Assembly (NCBI GenBank): GCA_014879835.1
Contig: JACSRJ010000195.1
Location: 1-33,011, forward strand
Source: Anaerolinea sp.
GTDB lineage: Bacteria; Chloroflexota; Anaerolineae; Aggregatilineales; UBA2796
Length of the DNA: 33,011 bases
Reading direction: 5' to 3'
The notes beneath the pieces are model-generated. The model was given only the letters and a program-made list of their open reading frames with translations. It did not search any database and was not told the origin of the DNA. Below, piece by piece: positions 25,073 to 33,011 of the stretch; position 1 is the stretch's first letter; each line of letters starts with the position of its first letter. The position numbers and the translations under genes were made by a program.

Positions 25073-26680
25073 GTGAGACCTAATCGGGTTATCTCAGTTC
25101 TCGTGTTGCTGTTCCTCGTCTTTGGGCTTTCGAAGGCACATGCACAGCAAGGAGAAGCCGTTCTCCGTTACCCTATCAGCAGCGATCCTGAACATCTGAA
25201 CCCTTTCACCGCGACCACGATTGCGACCAGCACCGTTCTCAATTCCATTTATGAGGGGTTGTTCACCCTGAACCGAGCAACTGGCGAGGTTGTGCCCCAC
25301 CTCGCAGAGCGTTATGAGATTTCAGAAGACAAACTCACTTACACTTTTTATCTGCGTAAAGGCGTATTATTCCACGCGGTGGAGGGGGTCAAATATGAGA
25401 GCGATGATCGGGAGTTCAAAACTGACGACTGGCTGTGGGCTGCAAAACTGAGCCTGAGCAAGGACGAATCAATCTCGGCCCACCCCGAATGGATGGAAAG
25501 TGTGGTAGGGGCCGCGGATTTTAAGGAGGGCAAAACGACCGAAATTGAAGGTGTCAAGATCATCGATGATCACACCTTTGAACTGCGCCTCACCGCCCCT
25601 AATCGCCTGTTTTTGCATACCTTGGGTGTGCCCGCTGTCTCCCGCGAGGCCTATGAACAGCTTGGCCCGGATTTTGCTACCCATCCGGTGGGCACCGGAC
25701 CCTTTATGTTCACCGAGTGGAAGCGAGACAACTACCTGCTGATCACAGCCAACCCCGATTACTGGCGCGAGGGCTACCCCAAGTCCAGCGGCGTCCGATT
25801 CATCAATATTCCCGATGCCAATACGGCGGCCCTACAATACCGCCAGAATGAACTAGATTTCCTTTTTGGGTTTCCCACCGGGCAGCGGACTGCATTGGTG
25901 GGCGAATTCTCAGCAGAGTACCGTGAAATGCCCGGATTGAATGTGCGCTATTTTGGCTTCAAGATGGATAAGGGCTTCTTTGTTGAACATCCCAAAGTCC
26001 GGCAGGCATTCAGTCATGCTTTTAATCGTTCATTGGTTTGGGATGATCTGATGGAAGGCGCACGGTTTCCCGCGCTCAAAGGGGTGCTGCCCCCCCTGAT
26101 GCCCGCATCCGATCCGGCGATCAAGTACGACTACAACCTTGAACGGGCTGCCGAACTGCTCAAAGAGGCGGGGTTCCCCGAAGGTGAAGGGATGCCTCCG
26201 ATCAAGCTCTTTGTATTTGCCAGCGCCAAAGATGAACTGTCCTTCCCTGTCCTGCAAGATGATCTCAAAAAACTGGGCGTTGAGCTGGAGATCGTTGTTG
26301 AAGACAACACTACCTATTGGGATCATGTGGGCACCGAGGAAGTGCTATTTTTCCTGAGCGGTTGGTCAGCCGGACAGCAAGACCCAGCGGACGTATTTAA
26401 CTTCCTGTTTTTGGACGGACGTGATGACACCAAGTATAACAACCCCAAAGTGAATGACCTGCTTCGGGCTGCTTTGAGTGAATTTGACCCCGCAGCGCGT
26501 GAACGTATCTATCAGGAGACCCATGAATTAATCATGGCTGATGCGCCATGGATCGTTTCCGCCTACAGCAAAGTGGCGTGGCTGCAAAAACCGTGGATCG
26601 GGAACTTCGAACCCGGGGGCGGTGGCACTTATACGGCCGACCTTGCAGCGGTTGAAATTGATACCTCCAAACGCCCATGA
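25073..26680 (+). CDS. Family 5 substrate-binding protein of a peptide-type ABC importer
   Basis: 535 residues from GTG 25073, decided by AAGGAG at 25059-25064. The signal peptide ends near residue 24 (AHA/Q) and has no lipobox, so the protein is either free or held by its signal. The family 5 (OppA/DppA-like) pattern is clear: LRYPISSDPEHLNPFTA near the start, then YEGLFTLN, HLAERYEISED, YTFYLRKGVLFH and VGTGPFMFTEW. Members bind peptides, nickel or other small solutes; the substrate cannot be told from sequence. The stop overlaps the first permease in ATGA. Confidence 0.92.
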   Translation: MRPNRVISVLVLLFLVFGLSKAHAQQGEAVLRYPISSDPEHLNPFTATTIATSTVLNSIYEGLFTLNRATGEVVPHLAERYEISEDKLTYTFYLRKGVLFHAVEGVKYESDDREFKTDDWLWAAKLSLSKDESISAHPEWMESVVGAADFKEGKTTEIEGVKIIDDHTFELRLTAPNRLFLHTLGVPAVSREAYEQLGPDFATHPVGTGPFMFTEWKRDNYLLITANPDYWREGYPKSSGVRFINIPDANTAALQYRQNELDFLFGFPTGQRTALVGEFSAEYREMPGLNVRYFGFKMDKGFFVEHPKVRQAFSHAFNRSLVWDDLMEGARFPALKGVLPPLMPASDPAIKYDYNLERAAELLKEAGFPEGEGMPPIKLFVFASAKDELSFPVLQDDLKKLGVELEIVVEDNTTYWDHVGTEEVLFFLSGWSAGQQDPADVFNFLFLDGRDDTKYNNPKVNDLLRAALSEFDPAARERIYQETHELIMADAPWIVSAYSKVAWLQKPWIGNFEPGGGGTYTADLAAVEIDTSKRP

Positions 26681-27624
26681 GTCGATATCTGGGGCGACGT
26701 CTGCTCCAGTTCATCCCAACCGCGTTCGGCATCCTGACGGTGTTGTTTATTCTCACCTACTTGATGCCGAGCGATCCCTTACGGGCGGTCTTGGGCGAAC
26801 AGTATCGACGCCTTCCCCCTGAAGTTGTCGAGGGCATCCGCGAGGAACTGGGCTTGAATCAGCCCTTCCTGAGTCAGTACCTTGGTTATGTGGGCAGATT
26901 GCTGCGCTTTGACTTGGGGCGCTCATATATTCTAGAGCAGAAGGTCATCGACATCATTGGTTACCGCTTGCCCCACACCTTTCAGCTCATGCTGGGCGGG
27001 CTGTTGGTGGGTGGGGTTATCGGTATTGGCTCTGGTATCGCGGCTTCTCTGCGCCCCGGCCGCTGGCTCGATCATCTGTTGACCGGGCTAGCATTGGTGG
27101 GCGCTTCGATTCCGGTGTTCTGGCTGGCACTGGTTCTCCAACTGGTGCTTACTCAGGATAAGTACGGTGCTGCGCTTTTTCCTGTTGCAGGCTACGAATC
27201 GGGCAGCATTCGCCATCTGGCGCTGCCCTCGCTGGTGTTGGGGTTGAATCTTGCCTCAGGCTTATCGCGGGTGAGCCGTGCCGCCATGATCGAGGCGCGC
27301 AGCCGGGATTACAACCTAACGGCCCGCATGAAAGGACTGCGTTCTAGAGCCATTATACAACGGCATCAACTGCGAAATGCTTTAATTCCGATCCTCACAG
27401 TGCTGTCGCTTGATATGGGTTATTTGCTTGGCGGCTCTGTGGTCACGGAGACAATCTTTAATTGGCCCGGCTTGGGGCGTGCCCTGATCCCTGCAATTGA
27501 TCGACGTGATACGCCGGTGATCATGGGTATTCTGATCTTTGGCGCCGTACTTTTCATGCTCATCAACTTGGTCGTTGACGTCCTCTATGGCATCATCGAT
27601 CCCCGAATCCGTCTCGAAAAGTAA
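26677..27624 (+). CDS. ABC importer permease, OppB/DppB family
   Basis: 315 residues with six membrane segments, starting with the usual MSRYLGRRLLQFIPTAFGIL. The cytoplasmic EAA loop that meets the ATPase is present (DYNLTARMKGL ... HQLRNALIP). The C-terminus VVDVLYGIIDPRIRLEK is the complete family ending. It forms a channel with the next permease. The start overlaps the binding protein gene by four bases. Confidence 0.93.
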   Translation: MSRYLGRRLLQFIPTAFGILTVLFILTYLMPSDPLRAVLGEQYRRLPPEVVEGIREELGLNQPFLSQYLGYVGRLLRFDLGRSYILEQKVIDIIGYRLPHTFQLMLGGLLVGGVIGIGSGIAASLRPGRWLDHLLTGLALVGASIPVFWLALVLQLVLTQDKYGAALFPVAGYESGSIRHLALPSLVLGLNLASGLSRVSRAAMIEARSRDYNLTARMKGLRSRAIIQRHQLRNALIPILTVLSLDMGYLLGGSVVTETIFNWPGLGRALIPAIDRRDTPVIMGILIFGAVLFMLINLVVDVLYGIIDPRIRLEK

Positions 27625-27646
27625 CACCCGTACACAGGATGGATGC

Positions 27647-28489
27647 ATGACTCCAAGGGTTGCAGGCTTAGCGGACTCTCGTCCATCGCGCAAGCGCATA
27701 TTTTTAACCCGTCCTCGGGTTCTGGTGGGGGGAATCCTGATTGCGATCTGGCTCTGTGGTGCCCTTCTGGCGGATATTCTGGCACCTTACCCGCCGCTTG
27801 AGCCACACTACTCACATCGACTGGCGCCACCCGATGCTCAGTTCCTCTTGGGAACCGACGAACTGGGGCGTGACTTGTTCAGCCGCATTCTCTACGGCTC
27901 CCGAATCTCACTGACGGTGGGAGTGGTCGCAGAAGGCATTGCGGCCAGTATTGGCCTGTGTGTGGGGATGCTTGCAGGATGGTTCGGAGGTTGGATCGAT
28001 GATCTTTTGATGCGGGTTGCGGAGGTCTTTTTTGCGATTCCCGCGCTGATGTTTCTGATCGTTTGGGTGACAATTCTAGAGTCAACCCCGCTGCTGATCT
28101 TTGTAGGCTTAGGTTTGATTTCGTGGGCAGGTTTGTCCCGCGTGATGCGCGCACAGGTGTTGGCCCTCAAATCGATGGAGTTTGTGATCGCGGCGCGGTC
28201 GATTGGGGTTTCGCAATGGGGCATTATGTACCGGCATATTCTGCCCAATGCCATCGGCCCCGTGTTGGTGTTGATTCCTTTGGGCATCGGGGGAGCCATC
28301 CTGAGTGAATCCATCCTCAGTTTTTTAGGTCTTGGGATCACCATTCCTTACCCCAGTTGGGGATCACTGGTAGACACCAGTCGAAACTACTTCACAACGG
28401 CGTGGTGGTATGCGGTTTTTCCGGGGGCTGCAATCTCTTTGGCGGTTTTGGGTTTCAGTCTTTTGAGTGAAGGTCTGATTAACCCATAA
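27647..28489 (+). CDS. ABC importer permease, OppC/DppC family
   Basis: 280 residues from ATG 27647, preceded by AGGATGG; longer frames would overlap the upstream permease. It has the hallmark HRLAPPDAQFLLGTDELGRDLFSRILYGSR and the EAA loop IAARSIGVSQWGIMYRHILPN. The end is a little short: GFSLLSEGLINP stops where relatives continue with RDALDPR or similar. No oppD/oppF ATPase genes follow, so the transporter must use ATPases from elsewhere or has lost them. A scar region begins directly after it. Confidence 0.9.
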   Translation: MTPRVAGLADSRPSRKRIFLTRPRVLVGGILIAIWLCGALLADILAPYPPLEPHYSHRLAPPDAQFLLGTDELGRDLFSRILYGSRISLTVGVVAEGIAASIGLCVGMLAGWFGGWIDDLLMRVAEVFFAIPALMFLIVWVTILESTPLLIFVGLGLISWAGLSRVMRAQVLALKSMEFVIAARSIGVSQWGIMYRHILPNAIGPVLVLIPLGIGGAILSESILSFLGLGITIPYPSWGSLVDTSRNYFTTAWWYAVFPGAAISLAVLGFSLLSEGLINP

Positions 28490-28727
28490 ACATGGTCTCC
28501 GAGGGCAAGGTGAACAATTTGGGAGGCAAACTGGAGTGAGGAAAAAGTAATGGGACTCTTGTGAATTTTCGACAGCCCTTCCTAATCCCAGCCAGAATCC
28601 GATCATTCAGTGTTAGTGGGAGAATCAATCAATTCGTGTGCAGTTACCCCCACTGGGAACCTTGCCCAGCCTCGACCCGGTGATGGGAAGGACTCAGCCG
28701 TCTTAGGACATTTCACCTCACAAATAC
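28490..28727. other. Non-coding stretch after the importer genes
   Basis: No credible gene, terminator or RNA was recognised. Together with the broken helix-turn-helix gene (28728-29065) and the featureless 29066-29260 it makes a 770-base junction between unrelated operons. Confidence 0.4.
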
Positions 28728-29065
28728 CTACTCTCGGCTCTGATACCTCCGCACCAGCCGATTGACCCGCCGCACTGAAATGCCAAACTCCCGCGCCAGA
28801 TCGGCGGTGCGCTCACCAGCGAGAAACCGCTGCACGATTTCCAGGTTCCGACTTTGCTTTTCGGGGATCAAGCTGCTTGCTGGTTTGGTGGGAAGGGGTC
28901 GATTCTGGTAAAACGCCGCCAGAACCCGCTCCACGATACGGAACAGGGAGTCACGTGATAGGGTCTCGTAGCCCTCCGGGTGCGCATCACGTGATGGTCA
29001 CGATCCTCCCTTATACTAGCCAAAAACGCATCAGCCAACGCTTCCGGGGAAATCGGGTTACTCAC
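28728..29065 (-). pseudogene. Small helix-turn-helix protein, apparently frameshifted
   Basis: The last part, ending at 28728, reads QRFLAGERTADLAREFGIS and VRRVNRLVRRYQ, a helix-turn-helix like those of Mor activators and resolvases. In its frame it opens at about 28999 after a stop. A different frame upstream starts at GTG 29065 and encodes PISPEALADAFLASIRED. Joined near 28990 the two would give a protein of about 112 residues, so I suspect one frameshift. If the second part is used alone it could start at the GTG giving ERVLAAFYQ (28934, 68 residues). Two TCACGTGAT copies lie in the overlap. Confidence 0.4.
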
Positions 29066-29260
29066 AAGAGGTACTGATGCAAGCCTCCAAGGTCACGCAA
29101 GGCGCTGTCAGGAGTAGAGGACGGATCAGGGGTGAGCTACGGAAGACCCTGATGTAGTCGATAGTGAACTGATATGAGTCAGAATCGCCTCTGGCGACAT
29201 AGGTAGCCTGCAAAGCTGGAAAGAACTAAGCCGATTGAGTCTGATCCCAAAACTCCTCAA

Positions 29261-31267
29261 TTATTCAAAGCGCAGGGACTCTACAATATTCAGGTGAGCA
29301 GCACGGCGGGCAGGTATCAGACTCGTCAATAAGGCAATTGTTGGACCGACGATCAAGGCAATAAGTATTCCACTTCCCGGAAACTGAAACTGCATGATTC
29401 CGGTCATGGGCGTCAAGGTCGCTGGGGCAAACATGGCGACTAGGCTTGCGCCACAGACCAAACCTACGGCGATCCCCACTACTGCGCCCAGAACACTCAG
29501 GAACAGCGTCTCTACCAGCACAATCCGTTGAACATATCCTTGTCCACTGCCGATTGCTCGCATAATCCCGATTTCGCGGGTACGTTCGAATACGCTTATC
29601 GTCAGGGTGTTGATGAGGCCTAACAGTGCCGGGATGATGACAATGGCGGCAAGAATATAAACGGATTTGGTGAAGTCTGTCACCCCTGAGATGCCCATCT
29701 GACGAAACGACTTGACATCAACCAGCATCGCGTTGCCACGAAGTAACTGTTGCAGTGAATCCAGATTGCTGCCAGACTGTAGATTCAGGTAGAGGAACAA
29801 GTCATCCCGAATACCGAAATCTTCCCGCAAATGCTCATGGGAAAGTATAAGTCCAAGCTTTCCTGTTCCAACTGTTATATCAGCAACAATCCCAACAACA
29901 GTATAGAATTGTGTGCTGCCTGTGATTGTGGTCAGTGGTAGGGTATCGTTCAGTTTGAGACCAAAATCTTTGGCGACCTGGAGTGTGACAAACACCGCCC
30001 GTTGTTCCTGAAGGATCTGCAGTACACGCTCCGTACTAACCGACTGTGCAGCAAAATCATTGGGGCGCAACACCGCGGAGCGTGTCGGGTCAATCCCCAC
30101 CAGCATCAATGATTTTCCTTGGTAGGTGGTTGCACCAACACGCACGCCCATCATCGATTTAACCTCCGTCAGGGCGCGTATCTTTGCGACCATCTGACGG
30201 TTCAGGACTTTCTGCCCGTCCATATTGCTCGTGATCATGGTCAGCATGTTATCCCGATCGATGATCAGATAGTCAGCGACCATATGGAAAGTAAACAGGC
30301 GAATCATGTAAGCATACATTGCATCGACCATCGTTACAGAGGCAATAAAGACAGCGAAACCAACCATCAGGGAGTTGGCAGTAACCGCTGCCCGCCCACG
30401 CTGGCGCATGATATTGCCATAGGCAATATCGGCAGTACGGGGGAACAAGTGACGCATCCGGGGCAGCAATCGTGGCAGCACTAGCGCGATGGCGCTTGGC
30501 ATCATCAGAACGGCTCCAGTAAGGACAAATAAGCCAGCCAGCGGCACCATCAGTGATCCAAACACAAGCGCTAACCCACCGAGGATCACACACACTATCC
30601 CAGCAACCAGTCCAACCCGGGCGGAGCGGCGATCCATTTGTGGTGAGGTTGGCCGCAACGCCGTTAGTGGCGAAACGGTAGTCGCCCGGCGGGCAGGAAA
30701 ATACGCTGACACCAAGACCGTACCTATCCCCAAGGCAGTTGCAGGCAGCAATGCGTCGAGTCTAGGCACCGACATGGCCGGGAGGTCAATATTCGGAAAG
30801 ATCCCCGTGTCGTAGATAAAACGCATTAGCCACCCGGCAAAGATCCATCCGCTGATCAACCCCAAACAAGTGCCTACTACCCCTTGGAGCAACGCTTCGG
30901 TCAGAATCAACTGGGCAATATGGTGGCGGGCCGCGCCAATCATACGCAGCAGGGCCAAATCGTGTTGGCGTTCGGCGAGAACAGCCCGATAGGTGTTGAA
31001 GATCAGAAACCCACCGACGAAGAGGGAGATCATGCCAAAACTGTTCATCAAAGCAACTGCCAGATCGAGTGAGTTGTCGCTAGAGGTGTTGTCGGCGCTA
31101 TAGGTCGTTTGGGCGGCACTCAGCAACTTTGCGTCGCGCAGGGCAGGCATTGCCGTCCAGGTGCCAAACATCACCATCACCCCGAATAAAATCGCTAGGA
31201 CCGTAAACGTCGTGCGCAGTTTGCGCCGTGCCATGTACTTCAGAGCCAGATTGAAAAATCGCCTCAT
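29261..31267 (-). CDS. FtsX/MacB-type ABC transporter permease
   Basis: 668 residues from ATG 31267, supported by AGAGGT just upstream; longer frames overlap the ATPase gene. It has two FtsX-type halves: a first membrane helix after KYMARRKLRTTFTV, three helices with the motif ERQHDLALLRMIGA, a middle region and then an extracellular domain (about residues 330-510). The last three helices carry FERTREIGIMRAIGSG and end in ARRAAHLNIVESLRFE. Such permeases move lipids, peptides or drugs, or transmit force, instead of importing solutes. The substrate is unknown. It is ten bases behind its ATPase and shares its operon. Confidence 0.9.
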   Translation of the reverse strand: MRRFFNLALKYMARRKLRTTFTVLAILFGVMVMFGTWTAMPALRDAKLLSAAQTTYSADNTSSDNSLDLAVALMNSFGMISLFVGGFLIFNTYRAVLAERQHDLALLRMIGAARHHIAQLILTEALLQGVVGTCLGLISGWIFAGWLMRFIYDTGIFPNIDLPAMSVPRLDALLPATALGIGTVLVSAYFPARRATTVSPLTALRPTSPQMDRRSARVGLVAGIVCVILGGLALVFGSLMVPLAGLFVLTGAVLMMPSAIALVLPRLLPRMRHLFPRTADIAYGNIMRQRGRAAVTANSLMVGFAVFIASVTMVDAMYAYMIRLFTFHMVADYLIIDRDNMLTMITSNMDGQKVLNRQMVAKIRALTEVKSMMGVRVGATTYQGKSLMLVGIDPTRSAVLRPNDFAAQSVSTERVLQILQEQRAVFVTLQVAKDFGLKLNDTLPLTTITGSTQFYTVVGIVADITVGTGKLGLILSHEHLREDFGIRDDLFLYLNLQSGSNLDSLQQLLRGNAMLVDVKSFRQMGISGVTDFTKSVYILAAIVIIPALLGLINTLTISVFERTREIGIMRAIGSGQGYVQRIVLVETLFLSVLGAVVGIAVGLVCGASLVAMFAPATLTPMTGIMQFQFPGSGILIALIVGPTIALLTSLIPARRAAHLNIVESLRFE

Positions 31268-31277
31268 GCTGTACCTC

Positions 31278-31985
31278 TTATCCAGTAAGCACAGAGCCAG
31301 ACAAATGGGCATTGCGCTTGAGGGGGGTGTCATCCACGATTTCCCCATCGCGTATCGTAATAATGCGATCTGTGCGAGCGGCGATCCGGGGATCATGGGT
31401 CACCACGAGAATTGTGCATCTGGTTTGGTGGATCGTTTGCCGGAGCAGTGCCATGATTTCGTCTCCCGTCCGTGTATCCAAGGCACCAGTAGGCTCATCG
31501 GCGAGAATAATCGACGGCTCGATAACGAGCGCACGGGCAATAGCAACGCGCTGCTGCTGGCCACCAGAAAGCTTACCGGGAAAGGCCTCGGCATGATCCT
31601 GTAGACCTACGATATTCAGCACCGCAGTTGCCCGTTTCAGGGCATCCTGGCGCTTGACGCCATCGATAATGAGTGGCATCGCCACATTTTCGCGGGCGTT
31701 GATCACGGGAATCAGGTTATAGATCTGAAAGATAAACCCAATCTGGCGACGGCGGACTGTGGCAAGTTGATCATCGGTGAGCGCGCTCAAATCATGGTTT
31801 TGCAACCAGACTCTTCCTTCGGTTGGGCGGTCGATCCCACCAATTAAATGCAGCAGGGTGCTCTTCCCACTGCCACTCGGTCCCATAATCGCTACATATT
31901 CGCCTTCTGTGATGTTTAAATTGATCCCCTTGAGTACCGGAATACCACCATAATGCTTAGCGATGTTTTCGGTCCGAATGGTCAT
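31278..31985 (-). CDS. ABC transporter ATPase, MacB/LolD family
   Basis: 235 residues from ATG 31985, with GAGGAG four to five bases upstream; ATG 31997 is the alternative. Walker A is GPSGSGKST, followed by the family's Q-loop FQIYNLIPV, the signature LSGGQQQRVAIARAL, Walker B ILADEPTGALD and the switch VVTHD. All catalytic residues are intact. The length and the QIGFIFQ stretch fit the MacB/LolD/FtsE group that pairs with FtsX-type permeases. It starts 13 bases after the PadR gene. Confidence 0.94.
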   Translation of the reverse strand: MTIRTENIAKHYGGIPVLKGINLNITEGEYVAIMGPSGSGKSTLLHLIGGIDRPTEGRVWLQNHDLSALTDDQLATVRRRQIGFIFQIYNLIPVINARENVAMPLIIDGVKRQDALKRATAVLNIVGLQDHAEAFPGKLSGGQQQRVAIARALVIEPSIILADEPTGALDTRTGDEIMALLRQTIHQTRCTILVVTHDPRIAARTDRIITIRDGEIVDDTPLKRNAHLSGSVLTG

Positions 31986-31998
31986 AGCACTCCTCATT

Positions 31999-32574
31999 TC
32001 AACTCTGCTTTGGACGCCCTCGTGGTTGGGGTGTAGGCACACCCGGTCTATAGTGCTTGAGTTCCGCGATCCGATTAGTACACATATCGAGCCAACGAAT
32101 ATCGGCTTCGATATGAACAATCACTGTTTCGAGCATCAGCAGCAACGGCAGATCCTCTTGGGGATTTGTCTGTGTTTGCATATCCATGACATCATGCAGT
32201 TCCTGATATAGACGGCGACGTTGGATCATCAGCACTTCTTCTGGCGTGACAGGAGCACCAATCAGACTAAACACCAGTTTGAGGTAAAACGAATCCCCAA
32301 TCCGATAATCGCGGATCTCGCCCTGCAAGTACCATTCTCGCAATGCTTGGAGCCCCTTCTCGGTCAACCGATACATTTTGCGATCTGGTGCTGCGTCAGC
32401 TTCGACAAGCTGAAAGGCCACCAATCCTGCCTGCTCCATCCGTTGTAGAGTGAGCGCGATATGGCCTGCTTTAACATCCCAATCGGTTTTCAGGGTTAAG
32501 GATAGTTGTTTACTGAGTTCGTAACCATGTGCTTCATGCCGGTAAAGCAGCGCAAGAATGGCAGATTTGAGCAC
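31999..32574 (-). CDS. PadR-family transcriptional repressor
   Basis: 191 residues from GTG 32574 (AGG six bases upstream). The N-terminal winged helix (about 1-80) has the PadR marks LALLYRHEAHGYELSKQL and GHIALTLQRMEQAGLV, followed by KMYRLTEKGLQAL. The C-terminal part (about 85-180) is a long helical dimerisation region, as in the larger PadR-s1 type. PadR proteins often sense a small molecule and control a neighbouring exporter. Two matching 19-base operators cover its own promoter, so it very probably represses the whole operon, including itself. Confidence 0.9.
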   Translation of the reverse strand: MLKSAILALLYRHEAHGYELSKQLSLTLKTDWDVKAGHIALTLQRMEQAGLVAFQLVEADAAPDRKMYRLTEKGLQALREWYLQGEIRDYRIGDSFYLKLVFSLIGAPVTPEEVLMIQRRRLYQELHDVMDMQTQTNPQEDLPLLLMLETVIVHIEADIRWLDMCTNRIAELKHYRPGVPTPQPRGRPKQS

Positions 32575-32581
32575 CTTAAAC

Positions 32582-32600
32582 CTATCTACATTGTTGATAG
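32582..32600. promoter_or_regulatory. PadR operator 1
   Basis: CTATCTACATTGTTGATAG is a 19-base palindrome around base 32591 with two mismatched pairs. It lies just downstream of the predicted transcription start near 32606 and before the PadR start, so binding would block elongation. Confidence 0.65.
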
Positions 32601-32612
32601 CTTTTAATGGAT

Positions 32613-32642
32613 ACTATAAACATTGTAGATAGGTTTTGTCAA
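32613..32642 (-). promoter_or_regulatory. Sigma-70-type promoter of the PadR-ABC operon
   Basis: On the minus strand TTGACA (32642-32637) and TATAGT (32618-32613) are separated by 18 bases, a near-consensus promoter. The start would be near 32606, leaving a leader of about 32 bases. Operator 2 fills the spacer, so the strong promoter is likely held off by PadR until its signal appears. Confidence 0.75.
32614..32632. promoter_or_regulatory. PadR operator 2
   Basis: CTATAAACATTGTAGATAG matches operator 1 at all but three positions and is centred at 32623, 32 bases (about three helical turns) from it. It lies between the -35 and -10 elements. Confidence 0.65.
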
Positions 32643-33011
32643 CAGTCAGTCGGTACACCTACAGGGTCGGGTGGATCAATCGAATTGGGGCAAAAAATGG
32701 GGTGGAGGGTACAGCCTTGGGCGTGACGCCAGAATAACCCATTGCTTCCACTTGGCTTCACTAACGAACTGAATTACACTTGGGTCATTCTCCGAGCACC
32801 GAATAATTTAGGCGTGCATGATTAGGTTATCCTATCCCCTGTCCACGAAATCTAGGCTTTGGGGATTGGGTGAGGTTGTGCGGTTTATTCGCGTATCGAG
32901 AACACAGAAAGGCTGGTCGGGCCAAACAATCCAATGGACATACTGTGTTGGCTCATTTAGACATCCGTTCGTAAAGTTGGAGGCTAAAAAAGGGTGGAGA
33001 TAGGGTACCAA
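32643..33011. other. Intergenic end of the window
   Basis: About 370 bases without a gene, RNA or repeat that I can support. A + strand open frame of 61 codons (32818-33003) has no ribosome binding site and no recognisable motif. The last 40 bases are purine-rich. Confidence 0.4.

Noticed and set aside
32818-33003. Small protein gene of 61 codons at the window end
   Set aside because: No ribosome binding site, no motif, no conserved neighbour; best treated as chance.

Overview
The window looks like chromosomal DNA from a mesophilic bacterium of the Chloroflexota (Anaerolineae-like). This is an inference from style: a Sec-exported (clade II type) nitrous oxide reductase, several membrane or secreted proteins with long Thr/Pro-rich linkers, very large multidomain Ser/Thr kinases with STAND-type ATPases, and no Proteobacteria-type nosR or nosL. 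No rRNA, tRNA or CRISPR array was seen.

Bases 1-12083 are a respiratory block read on the + strand. After a scar of two facing transposase fragments (1-313) come two Crp/Fnr-type regulators (366-1855). Then follow nosZ, a nosB-like membrane protein, nosD, nosF and nosY (2002-7968), a lipoprotein with two YtkA-like domains and Met/His motifs, and a membrane-anchored di-haem cytochrome c (8785-9783). A cobalamin-type radical SAM protein and a translationally coupled MBL-fold protein complete the block (9868-12083). From nosD to the lipoprotein the genes overlap by 4-11 bases. Three GTGA-N6-TCAC palindromes sit around the second regulator and nosZ, and both regulators carry an RExxxR recognition helix that fits such a half-site. 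One is centred about 41.5 bases upstream of the likely nosZ transcription start. The cluster should reduce N2O to N2 outside the cytoplasmic membrane: NosDFY would mature the copper centre, the lipoprotein is a plausible copper carrier in place of NosL, and the cytochrome is a plausible electron donor.

Bases 12176-24880 are a signalling island. A + strand gene encodes a single 1179-residue protein with kinase, NB-ARC ATPase and TPR parts. It converges on a minus-strand set of four genes that encode the same three modules separately: a TPR protein, a secreted protein with calcium-binding thrombospondin type 3 repeats, an NB-ARC protein, and a membrane kinase with an external FGE-like domain. 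The fused protein acts as a Rosetta stone for the split one and suggests that the split products work together. A degraded integrase-type transposase lies between the two sets.

Bases 25073-28489 encode a peptide-type ABC importer (binding protein and two permeases) without ATPase genes. After a 770-base scar with a small, apparently frameshifted helix-turn-helix gene, a minus-strand operon at 32642-29261 encodes a PadR regulator, a MacB/LolD-type ATPase and an FtsX-type permease. Its promoter is a near-consensus TTGACA-18-TATAGT with two 19-base operators 32 bases apart, a clear autoregulation layout. The last 370 bases hold nothing recognisable.
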